A stretch of 5,172 nucleotides of DNA from positions 1-5,172 of the forward strand of contig JACIYQ010000335.1 in assembly GCA_014359855.1 (NCBI GenBank). Direction: 5' to 3'. The notes under the pieces are model-generated. The model saw nothing but the letters and a program-made list of their open reading frames with translations. It did no database searches and was not told the DNA's origin. The DNA comes from Parvibaculum sp. (GTDB lineage Bacteria; Pseudomonadota; Alphaproteobacteria; Parvibaculales; Parvibaculaceae). The translations under genes were made by a program, and so were the position numbers. This document shows positions 1 to 5,172 of the stretch, in pieces (the stretch's first letter is position 1; each line of letters starts with the position of its first letter).

Positions 1-276
1 CTGAAGCGCGGCGTGAAGGTGCGCGTCCACACCGATTCCACCTATGTGAAGGACGGCATCACCAAGTGGATTCACGGCTGGAAAAAGAACGGCTGGAAGA
101 ACGCCCAGAAAAAGCCGGTGAAGAATGCCGAACTCTGGCAGCGTCTCGAAACCGCGATCGAGCGTCATGAGGTGTCGTGGCACTGGGTGAAGGGCCATTC
201 CGACCATCCGGAGAACGACCGCGCCGACGCCCTCGCGCGCCAGGGCATGGCGCCCTACCTCTCGAAGCAGAAATAG
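1..276 (+). CDS. rnhA: Ribonuclease HI, 3' portion (5' end outside window)
   Basis: RNase HI cleaves the RNA strand of RNA:DNA hybrids (R-loops, replication primers) in the cytoplasm using two metal ions. The reading frame is open from base 1 and ends at TAG 274-276, giving 91 residues. It aligns by eye with the C-terminal 60% of E. coli RnhA (155 aa). The TDSTYV segment carries the equivalent of Asp70 (fragment residue 12). The basic, Trp-rich handle region WIHGWKKNGWK follows, then KKPVKN and LWQRL. WVKGHSDHPEND holds the His124 equivalent (residue 66), and ADALAR holds the Asp134 equivalent (residue 76). The first two catalytic acids (Asp10, Glu48) must lie upstream of the window. A GTG at 13 could be read as a start, but it falls inside the conserved core, so the gene is cut by the window edge and is not a short protein. 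It converges on the peroxiredoxin gene. Family identification is very secure. Confidence 0.96.
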   Translation: MKRGVKVRVHTDSTYVKDGITKWIHGWKKNGWKNAQKKPVKNAELWQRLETAIERHEVSWHWVKGHSDHPENDRADALARQGMAPYLSKQK

Positions 277-306
277 TCGCCGAGAGGTGCTCCCTACAAA
301 TACCGG

Positions 307-342
307 CGTCATGGCCCGCTTCATGCGGGCCATCCACGTCTT
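307..342 (+). repeat. Palindromic repeat unit, left copy (REP-like)
   Basis: A perfect 9-bp stem (311-319 with 325-333) closes a 5-nt loop, TTCAT. It is flanked by CGTC on the left and CCACGTCTT on the right. The same 36-nt unit recurs in reverse orientation at 363-398 with identical flanks. The style (GTCATGGCC stem, then CCACGTCTT) resembles dispersed palindromic elements I remember from Rhizobiales genomes, but copy number cannot be judged from this window. No T-run follows the stem, so a classical intrinsic terminator is not shown. A stem this strong between convergent genes could still stop transcription or protect 3' ends. Confidence 0.8.
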
Positions 343-362
343 TACTTTGCGGAAATTCGGCC

Positions 363-398
363 AAGACGTGGACGGCCCGGACAAGCCGGGCCGTGACG
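363..398 (-). repeat. Palindromic repeat unit, right copy, inverted (REP-like)
   Basis: This is the reverse-orientation partner of the unit at 307-342. A perfect 9-bp stem (372-380 with 386-394) closes the loop ACAAG. Read on the minus strand it matches the left unit at 29 of 36 positions. All 13 flanking bases are identical. Four of the seven differences are two compensated stem pairs, and three are in the loop. The two units are separated by 20 nt (343-362). The outer arms CCACGTCTT (334-342) and AAGACGTGG (363-371) can also pair with each other. The arrangement is like a two-unit BIME. Confidence 0.8.
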
Positions 399-431
399 TG
401 ACGGATAAAGCCGAAGAAAGGCGATCCTTCG

Positions 432-920
432 TCAGCTCAGCTGCTGCAGCATGGTCTCGGCGCCGGAGACCTTGGCCTCGCCGGGATTCGGCTCCTTGTT
501 GAGGCTCTTCACCACGCCATCGTCGACGAGCATCGAGTAGCGCAGCGACCGCGTACCCATGCCGAAGCCCGAACCGTCGAAGTCGAGGCAGAGCGCCTTC
601 GTGAAATCGCCGTTGCCGTCGCCGAGCATCGTCACGTCGCTGCCCGCGCCCTGCTGCTTGCCCCAGGCGTCCATGACGAAGGCATCGTTGACCGACAGGC
701 AGACGATTTCGTCCACGCCCTTGCCCTTGATGTCACCCGAGGACTTGATGAAGCCCGGCAGGTGCTGGTTCGAGCAGGTCGGCGTGAAGGCGCCGGGAAG
801 CGCGAACACCACCACCTTGCGGCCCTTGAAGAGCTCGCCGGTCTTCACCGGCTGGGGGCCCTTGTCCGTCATCTTCATAAGGGTTGCTTCGGGAATCCTG
901 TCACCCACGTTGATGGCCAT
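432..920 (-). CDS. Peroxiredoxin, Prx5/type II family
   Basis: This is a thiol peroxidase that reduces H2O2 and alkyl hydroperoxides in the cytosol, using glutaredoxin/glutathione or thioredoxin as reductant. The 162-aa length is typical of the Prx5 family. The active-site segment PGAFTPTCS places the peroxidatic Cys at residue 49, with Pro42 and Thr46 in the PxxxTxxC motif and Arg127 (RSLRYSML) as the conserved active-site Arg. The NxHLPGF segment follows the catalytic Cys, as in this family. Cys74 lies 25 residues further on, as in plant type II peroxiredoxins. The C-terminal resolving Cys of human PRDX5 is absent, so an intramolecular C49-C74 disulfide or a 1-Cys glutaredoxin-linked mechanism is likely. 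A third Cys is at 111. No signal peptide is visible. The ATG at 918-920 is chosen because AGGAGG sits 8 nt upstream. Downstream the gene converges with rnhA across the palindromic repeats. Family identification is secure; the physiological reductant is inferred. Confidence 0.95.
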   Translation of the reverse strand: MAINVGDRIPEATLMKMTDKGPQPVKTGELFKGRKVVVFALPGAFTPTCSNQHLPGFIKSSGDIKGKGVDEIVCLSVNDAFVMDAWGKQQGAGSDVTMLGDGNGDFTKALCLDFDGSGFGMGTRSLRYSMLVDDGVVKSLNKEPNPGEAKVSGAETMLQQLS

Positions 921-928
921 ATGAGCTT

Positions 929-934
929 CCTCCT
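929..934 (-). promoter_or_regulatory. Strong ribosome binding site of the peroxiredoxin gene
   Basis: The minus strand reads AGGAGG, a full match to the Shine-Dalgarno consensus, with 8 nt between it and the ATG at 920. It fixes the start and suggests high translation. It is clearly stronger than the site of the upstream DsbD-like gene. Confidence 0.85.
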
Positions 935-942
935 GATCTGCG

Positions 943-961
943 GCGCGCCGCCGCGGCGCGC
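943..961 (-). other. GC-only hairpin in the peroxiredoxin leader
   Basis: An 8-bp perfect stem (943-950 with 954-961) closes a 3-nt loop, all G and C. It sits 8 nt upstream of the ribosome binding site. There is no U-run after it, so it is unlikely to be a simple terminator. If transcription starts near 967, it would form the very 5' end of the mRNA, where such stems can protect against decay. The function is inferred only. Confidence 0.5.
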
Positions 962-973
962 GATGTTGGCGGC

Positions 974-1003
974 ATTAAAGCCTCAAATGCCTTCCCTTGC
1001 CAG
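974..1003 (-). promoter_or_regulatory. Candidate sigma70-type promoter for the peroxiredoxin
   Basis: On the minus strand, CTGGCA (998-1003; 4 of 6 matches to TTGACA) is followed after 18 nt by TTTAAT (974-979; 5 of 6 matches to TATAAT). Transcription would begin near 967, leaving a leader of about 47 nt. A 6-bp dyad, GGCATT at 971-976 and AATGCC at 986-991, covers the -10 element and could be a repressor site. The promoter call rests only on matching by eye. Confidence 0.35.
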
Positions 1004-1014
1004 TCCGGCGCGGG

Positions 1015-1827
1015 TCACATTGTCTTGCGGATCACATAGGCGGTATCGGGGCCCGACAGGATGAAATCCAGTTCCACGCCTTCCAGCATGGCGGGCGACA
1101 ACACCTCCACCTCCATGACGTAACGCACGACATCGCCGTCCCGTTTCACGCGCGGCGTACCGAACCAGATGTTCTTCGGCCCATCCACAATGAGCATGGG
1201 CGGCGTGCAGCCCTTTCCGCAGCCCGACAGGCTCACTTCGAGCGCCGGCGCCGAGGCCTCGCGCCAGCGGATATCGAGCATGCCGGGATCGGCCGGCGGC
1301 ACGGGTACGCGGCCGAGCGCGGCGCGGAGACGCGATGCCGCGGGACTATCCTCGATCTCCGCCCCGGGCGGCACCGTCAGTTCGAGATTTGCCTCGCGCG
1401 GCACGCAGATATCGGAGCAGATGCCGTAGAACATCGAAAGGCGCAGCGTCACGGCGCGCGATGCGTCCTCCGGCACCACGCGCAGCGGCCAGACCACGCC
1501 CCCCTCATAGCCATAGGTGATGTCGCCCGGCGCATCGAAGCGTTCGGGCGCCGGCCAGCGCAGTTCGACGGCGGCGACGTTTTCGGAGGCCGACCAGTCG
1601 AAGACGGGCGGAATGCCCGAATCGCCCGGCTTCTTCCAATAGGTCTTCCAGCCCTCGCCAAGGCGCAGGTCGATGCCCGCCAGAAAGGGGGCACCGTCAT
1701 GTTCGACTCGCGCCGCAAGGAGTTCGAGCCCCCGCACGCCCTCGTCCGGCGCGGCTGCGAGCGGCGCGGCGGCAAGCCATGCAATGCCCGCCAGAAGCAA
1801 AAAACCGAAGCGGCGTGCCGCTCCCAT
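1015..1827 (-). CDS. Secreted DsbD/ScsB N-terminal-like thiol-disulfide protein
   Basis: The product is a 270-aa exported protein resembling the periplasmic N-terminal domain of DsbD/ScsB, which passes electrons from a membrane reductase to periplasmic partners. A signal peptide is clear: MGAARR, a hydrophobic stretch at 7-21, and a likely cleavage after AAA near residue 26. The family hallmark GWKTYWKKPGDSGIPP spans about 59-74. A first cysteine pair, GICSDICVP, lies at C137/C141 and corresponds to the reactive pair region of nDsbD. A second pair, GCGKGC, lies at C203/C207. The eight-helix membrane domain and C-terminal thioredoxin domain of full DsbD are absent, and there is no later membrane segment. 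The protein must therefore work with a separately encoded partner or act as a soluble chaperone/reductase. The ATG at 1825-1827 directly precedes the signal peptide; its ribosome binding site (GGGATG, 9 nt away counting from GGGA) is weak. The gene precedes the peroxiredoxin gene by 94 nt in the same direction and is divergent from yqgE. The family call is fairly secure; the redox partner is unknown. Confidence 0.87.
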   Translation of the reverse strand: MGAARRFGFLLLAGIAWLAAAPLAAAPDEGVRGLELLAARVEHDGAPFLAGIDLRLGEGWKTYWKKPGDSGIPPVFDWSASENVAAVELRWPAPERFDAPGDITYGYEGGVVWPLRVVPEDASRAVTLRLSMFYGICSDICVPREANLELTVPPGAEIEDSPAASRLRAALGRVPVPPADPGMLDIRWREASAPALEVSLSGCGKGCTPPMLIVDGPKNIWFGTPRVKRDGDVVRYVMEVEVLSPAMLEGVELDFILSGPDTAYVIRKTM

Positions 1828-1848
1828 CGATTTTCATCCCGTAATGTC

Positions 1849-1896
1849 CGGCGCCCTTGCGCCGCAATGCCGTCCTGCCGCGAAACTAGCATTGCG
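1849..1896. promoter_or_regulatory. Inverted repeats in the divergent intergenic region
   Basis: Two symmetric elements lie between the DsbD-like gene and yqgE. CGGCGC/GCGCCG at 1849-1854 and 1859-1864 forms a short hairpin with a 4-nt loop. CGCAATGC at 1863-1870 and GCATTGCG at 1889-1896 form a perfect 8-bp dyad with an 18-nt gap. Either could be an operator for one or both divergent genes, or a leader hairpin of the DsbD-like mRNA. A chance origin is not excluded in GC-rich sequence. Confidence 0.3.
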
Positions 1897-1949
1897 CGGC
1901 GCTCACGCGCTGCACAAATAGCTGTGACGGAAAGCCCCCTCGACGAGGC

Positions 1950-1978
1950 GTGACAAGCGCCGCGCAAGAGTGCAGGAT
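1950..1978 (+). promoter_or_regulatory. Candidate promoter of yqgE
   Basis: GTGACA (1950-1955; 5 of 6 matches to TTGACA) is followed after 17 nt by CAGGAT (1973-1978; 3 of 6 matches to TATAAT). A transcript would start near 1985 and have a leader of roughly 50 nt. The -10 is poor, so this is only a candidate. Confidence 0.28.
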
Positions 1979-2018
1979 TTCGGGAAGTCGCGCACCCCCA
2001 TGTGTGCCCTATCGGCGT

Positions 2019-2023
2019 GGAGG
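2019..2023 (+). promoter_or_regulatory. Ribosome binding site that decides the yqgE start
   Basis: GGAGG lies 10 nt before the ATG at 2034 and 19 nt before the next in-frame ATG at 2043. It therefore favours 2034. The frame is open further upstream to a near-start at 1950, but that extension has no comparable site, and its residues do not resemble the family. Confidence 0.7.
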
Positions 2024-2033
2024 CAGTTCTGTC

Positions 2034-2645
2034 ATGAGCCCTATGTCGGCGGATTTGAGCTATCGCCCCAAGGATGACGGCTTTCTCGAGGGCAAGATGC
2101 TGATCGCGATGCCGTCGATCGGCGACGACCGTTTCGACCGCACGGTCATCTATATGTGCGTCCATAATCCCGATGGCGCCATGGGCATTGTCGTGAACAA
2201 GCCGGCCGACAACATCACCTTCCCGGACCTGCTCGACCGGCTGTCGATCCAGGTTCCCGGCACGCGCCTGCCGAAAGAGATCGCCTGTCCGGTACTCGCG
2301 GGCGGCCCGGTCGAGATGGGCCGCGGCTTCGTACTCCACACGCAGGATTACTTCTCGGAAGAATCGACGTTGCCCGTCGACGAGAATGTCGGGCTGACCG
2401 CGAGCGTCGATATCCTGCGCGCCATGGCGACCGGATGCGGACCGAGCCGCGCATTGCTCGCGCTCGGTTATGCGGGTTGGGCGCCCGGCCAGCTCGATGC
2501 GGAGATCCAGGCGAATGGCTGGCTGCATTGCGATCCGGATCCCGAGCTTCTGTTCGGGCTCAATCTCGAGGCGAAGTATCACTCGGCGCTCGCGAAGCTC
2601 GGCATCAATCTCTCGCTGCTCTCGGGCGAGGCGGGCCACGCCTGA
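2034..2645 (+). CDS. yqgE: YqgE/AlgH family protein (UPF0301, DUF179)
   Basis: This is a 203-aa cytoplasmic protein of the widespread YqgE/AlgH family, whose biochemical role is not settled. The AlgH name comes from a link to alginate regulation in Pseudomonas. Family blocks are all visible: FLEGKMLIAMPSIGDDRFDRTVIYMC (about 18-43) and HNPDGAMGIVVNKP (about 44-57), which form the core. A GGPVE.GRGFVLH block follows, then an aspartate-rich SVDIL segment, and finally LGYAGWAPGQLDAEI with WLH after it. Length and block order are normal and nothing is missing. The start at ATG 2034 gives a short tail, MSPMSADLSYRP, before the conserved region. Upstream the gene is divergent from the DsbD-like gene, and downstream it converges on the c-di-GMP gene with 53 nt between stop codons. 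No clear intrinsic terminator is seen there, only a TTCCGGAA palindrome at 2682-2689. Identification is secure; the function is not known. Confidence 0.95.
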   Translation: MSPMSADLSYRPKDDGFLEGKMLIAMPSIGDDRFDRTVIYMCVHNPDGAMGIVVNKPADNITFPDLLDRLSIQVPGTRLPKEIACPVLAGGPVEMGRGFVLHTQDYFSEESTLPVDENVGLTASVDILRAMATGCGPSRALLALGYAGWAPGQLDAEIQANGWLHCDPDPELLFGLNLEAKYHSALAKLGINLSLLSGEAGHA

Positions 2646-2698
2646 CTCAAATATTGCCCCGAGGGTGACATGTTTGTTTATTTCCGGAAGCGACGTCC

Positions 2699-5172
2699 CT
2701 ATCTGTTCCAGTAGTGCGCAATGAAATCCAGTGCCTCGGCCGCCCGCATCGGCTGGCCGAAATAATAGCCCTGGCCGTAATCGCAACCCATCGCGGCAAG
2801 GTCGGCCGCTTGCGTTTCGCTCTCCGTTCCTTCCGCCACAACCTCCATGCCGAGGTCGTGCGCAAGCGACACCATGGAACGGATGATGAGCGGGGTTTCG
2901 CGGTCCGCCGACATGCCGGCGACGAATGAGCGGTCGACCTTCAGCGTGTCGAAGGGAAAGCGTTGCAGGTAGCTCAGGCTCGAATAGCCGGTGCCGAAAT
3001 CGTCGAGCGAGAGACCGGCGCCAAGCGCCTTCAGACGGCCGAGCATGTTGGCCGCGAATTCCGGATTCTCCATGACGAGCGATTCCGTCACTTCGAGTTT
3101 CAGCGTTCCGCGCTCGATGTCGATGCGGTTCAGCACGCGCTTCACATCGTCGATGAGATCGTGACGGAGAAGCTGGCGGCTCGACACGTTGACGCTCACC
3201 GTGAGAGGGCGCTCCATCGGGAACAGTTTCTGCCAGGTCGCAAGTTCCTCGCTTGCCGCGCGCAACGCGAAACGGCCGATCTCGGTGATGACGCCGAGTT
3301 CCTCCGCCAGCGGCACGAAATTATCGGGCGTGAGCAAGCCGTCCTTCGGATGGTTCCAGCGGATCAGCGCCTCGAAGCCGCGCACCGAACCGTCGGTCAG
3401 CGACATGATCGGCTGGTAATAAACTTCGAGTTCCTTGCGTTCTATCGCATGGCGGAGATCGGTTTCCCGCGTCAGGCTGTCATCCGCCTCCACCCGCATG
3501 CCCGGTTCGAAAAGTTCGATCCGCGCCTTGCCGGTGCGCTTGGCGTGATACATCGCGATTTCGGCTTCCGTCAGCAGTTCTTCGGGATGCTCATGTGCGT
3601 CCTCGCAGATCGCGACACCCACGGAACAAGTCGGATAGATTTCGTGCCCGGCGACCTCGATCGGCTGGCGCAGGAACTCGCTCGCCTGCTCCGCGAAGGC
3701 GACCGCATCGTCGCGCGCCGTTCGCGCCGTCAGCAGCACGGCGAAGGCGTCGCCGCCGATCCGCGCCACGGTATCGTCCTGGGTGATGAGCGATTCAAGG
3801 CGCCGCGCAATCGCAATCAGCAGCGCATCGCCGCCGGAATGGCCGATACTGTCGTTCACGATCTTGAAGCGGTCGAGGTCGATCATCAAAAGCGCGGCGC
3901 GCGGGCGTTCGAGCAAGCCACGGCGGCGGATCGCGCGCGACATGCGGTCCATGAAGAGAGCGCGGTTCGGCAGACCCGTCAGACTGTCATGCACGCTGTC
4001 ATGCATCAGCCTCTCTTCGGAGAGCTTCTGCGCCGAAACGTCCCGCACCGTGCCGATGCAGCGCGTCGCGAAATTCTCCGGGCCCGCAACGCAGCTTGCC
4101 GAAAGCGCGACCCAGCGGAAGACGCCGTCCGAATGCCGCATGCGGAATTCGAGCGAGAAGGAAACATTACCGCGGCCGATATAGGCGTTGAGCGCGGTGC
4201 GATAGGTTTCGCGGTCGGCGGGATGCATGTGCTCGCGCCACGCAACCTCATTGCCGTCGAGCGTTCCGGCGTCGAGGCCGAGCATCGCCTCCACGGAGGG
4301 CGACACGTAGAGCCTGTCGTTCGCGATATCCCAGTCCCAGACGCCCATGCGCGCGCCGGTGAGCGCGAAGGCATGGCGCTGTTCGCTCCTCAGCGTGCCG
4401 ATATCGGTGCGGCGGCGGCCGCCTTGCGCGTGATAGGCGGCAGCAAAGGCAAAGAGCGTGAGTGCCGTCGTGAAGACGCCGCCGGTGAGGGCCGTACCGG
4501 CAAAGGTGCTCCCCGCCCAGCCCATGGCGTGAAGGGCGCCGAGAAGCCCCGCAAGGCCGAAAAGCGCGGCGCCGGGGATCAGAAGCTGCGCCGGGCGCAC
4601 ACCTCGCAACGCCGCCATGACGACAAGCGGCGCGCCGCCGAGAAGCGCGACGGCAAGGAAGACGCGCACGAAGAGCGCGGCCATCGACACGCCGATGAAG
4701 GCGAGAGGAATGCCCGCCAGCACCACATAGCCGAGCATCCGCGTCGCGCGGGCAAGGGATGCGGAATGGCGTTCGCTGTCGAGGAAGAACCGCTCCAGCA
4801 TGAAAACGGCGGAGGCAAAGAGCGTCAGCGCGATGGTCCGCACGACAAGGTCCCCCCAGGGGCCGAGCGACAGGATCGAGGCGAGATAACCGAACTCGCC
4901 GAGGAGAACGAGGAAGCCCGCACCGAGCAGGGCCGCCGTCGCCTGCGCGGCCGCCACGCGGGTCAGGATGCCGAGCGCGGCCATGTAGACGGCGAAGGCC
5001 GCGATGACGGCGAGCATGCCGCCCTCGACAAGCGCAAGGCGCTGCGTGAAGCGCGCCCAGGCTTCTTCGTGCCAGAGATAGATGCCGGCCTGCGTATCGC
5101 TGTCTGCGTGAAGCGCCACGGCGACGCTCGTCTGCGGGTCGCCGGCAAGCGTATAGACCGCAAAGCCCGGCC
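2699..5172 (-). CDS. Membrane 7TM-PAS-GGDEF(degenerate)-EAL c-di-GMP phosphodiesterase, N-terminus outside window
   Basis: This protein probably hydrolyses cyclic di-GMP to pGpG in response to a signal sensed at the membrane. The frame stays open to the right edge, so the 5' end is missing. A GTG at 5117-5119 has no ribosome binding site and is not credible as the start. Residues below count from that GTG. About seven hydrophobic helices (33-53, 57-80, 93-110, 128-148, 150-171, 177-199, 207-229) resemble a 7TMR-DISM sensor; the FMLERFFLDSERH segment fits that family. A PAS/PAC domain spans about 247-368. The GGDEF domain (about 375-540) has DSLTGLPNR, the metal-site Asp414 and the substrate-binding Asn422 and Asp431. 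Its signature, however, reads GGDAF (455-459) and the RxxD inhibitory site is TQDD. The EAL domain (about 554-800) is complete: Gln569, EALIRW with Glu583, Asn644, Glu676, DDFGTG with Asp706/707, Lys727, Glu763 and Gln783. It ends at TAG 2699-2701 and is convergent with yqgE. Domain calls are secure; net activity is inferred. Confidence 0.95.
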   Translation of the reverse strand, partial: PGFAVYTLAGDPQTSVAVALHADSDTQAGIYLWHEEAWARFTQRLALVEGGMLAVIAAFAVYMAALGILTRVAAAQATAALLGAGFLVLLGEFGYLASILSLGPWGDLVVRTIALTLFASAVFMLERFFLDSERHSASLARATRMLGYVVLAGIPLAFIGVSMAALFVRVFLAVALLGGAPLVVMAALRGVRPAQLLIPGAALFGLAGLLGALHAMGWAGSTFAGTALTGGVFTTALTLFAFAAAYHAQGGRRRTDIGTLRSEQRHAFALTGARMGVWDWDIANDRLYVSPSVEAMLGLDAGTLDGNEVAWREHMHPADRETYRTALNAYIGRGNVSFSLEFRMRHSDGVFRWVALSASCVAGPENFATRCIGTVRDVSAQKLSEERLMHDSVHDSLTGLPNRALFMDRMSRAIRRRGLLERPRAALLMIDLDRFKIVNDSIGHSGGDALLIAIARRLESLITQDDTVARIGGDAFAVLLTARTARDDAVAFAEQASEFLRQPIEVAGHEIYPTCSVGVAICEDAHEHPEELLTEAEIAMYHAKRTGKARIELFEPGMRVEADDSLTRETDLRHAIERKELEVYYQPIMSLTDGSVRGFEALIRWNHPKDGLLTPDNFVPLAEELGVITEIGRFALRAASEELATWQKLFPMERPLTVSVNVSSRQLLRHDLIDDVKRVLNRIDIERGTLKLEVTESLVMENPEFAANMLGRLKALGAGLSLDDFGTGYSSLSYLQRFPFDTLKVDRSFVAGMSADRETPLIIRSMVSLAHDLGMEVVAEGTESETQAADLAAMGCDYGQGYYFGQPMRAAEALDFIAHYWNR

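Noticed and set aside
277..431. Small protein or RNA gene between rnhA and the peroxiredoxin
   Set aside because: Short frames here are overlaps of the palindromic repeats or of neighbouring genes. The structure is fully explained by the inverted repeat pair.
971..1896. Shared GCATT/AATGC half-sites in both intergenic regions as one regulon
   Set aside because: The common core is only 5 bases, the half-sites are in opposite relative order, and the gaps differ (9 versus 18 nt), so a shared regulator is not supported.
997..1953. Plus-strand open frame of 318 codons
   Set aside because: It lies opposite the DsbD-like gene, which has a signal peptide and family motifs. The antisense product is His/Arg-rich, low in complexity and unlike known proteins.
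1950..2033. N-terminal extension of YqgE by 28 codons
   Set aside because: The extension has no ribosome binding site and does not look like the family. GGAGG at 2019-2023 supports the ATG at 2034.
2646..2698. Terminator between yqgE and the c-di-GMP gene
   Set aside because: Only a loop-less TTCCGGAA palindrome and scattered T bases are present. No stem-loop followed by a T-run was found on either strand.
1449..2786. Long minus-strand open frame of 445 codons
   Set aside because: It runs antisense through all of yqgE and overlaps the DsbD-like gene in another frame. Its product is Arg/Ala-rich with no recognisable domain. Long antisense frames are common opposite real genes in GC-rich DNA.
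5117..5119. GTG as the start of the c-di-GMP protein
   Set aside because: There is no Shine-Dalgarno sequence upstream, and the frame continues open to the window edge with plausible protein sequence, so the real start lies outside.

Overview
This 5.2 kb window looks like ordinary chromosome from a GC-rich alphaproteobacterium, probably of the Rhizobiales/Parvibaculum type. That placement rests on remembered family resemblance, local gene content, codon use and a palindromic repeat style common in that group. It was not tested by any search. Five protein-coding genes are visible, two of them cut by the window edges. No tRNA, rRNA, CRISPR array, transposase or phage gene was seen.

Layout from left to right. 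Positions 1-276 hold the 3' end of rnhA (ribonuclease HI, + strand). Positions 277-431 form a convergent gap that contains an inverted pair of 36-nt palindromic repeat units. Positions 432-920 (- strand) encode a Prx5/type II peroxiredoxin. Positions 1015-1827 (- strand) encode a secreted stand-alone protein resembling the N-terminal domain of DsbD/ScsB, with two CxxxC pairs. Positions 1828-2033 are a divergent promoter region. Positions 2034-2645 (+ strand) encode YqgE/AlgH (UPF0301). Positions 2646-2698 are a short convergent gap. Positions 2699 to the right edge (- strand) encode a large membrane-bound c-di-GMP signalling protein: a seven-helix sensor of 7TMR-DISM type, then PAS, a degenerate GGDEF and an intact EAL. 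Its N-terminus lies outside the window.

The DsbD-like gene and the peroxiredoxin gene share a direction and a thiol-redox theme (periplasmic dithiol protein, cytosolic peroxidase). The peroxiredoxin also has its own plausible promoter, leader hairpin and strong ribosome binding site, so independent transcription is possible. The remaining genes show no obvious functional link.

No wholly new system is evident. The points most worth a second look are the repeat pair with compensated stem changes between rnhA and the peroxiredoxin, the GGDAF signature next to a complete EAL active site, and the second cysteine pair in the DsbD-like protein.
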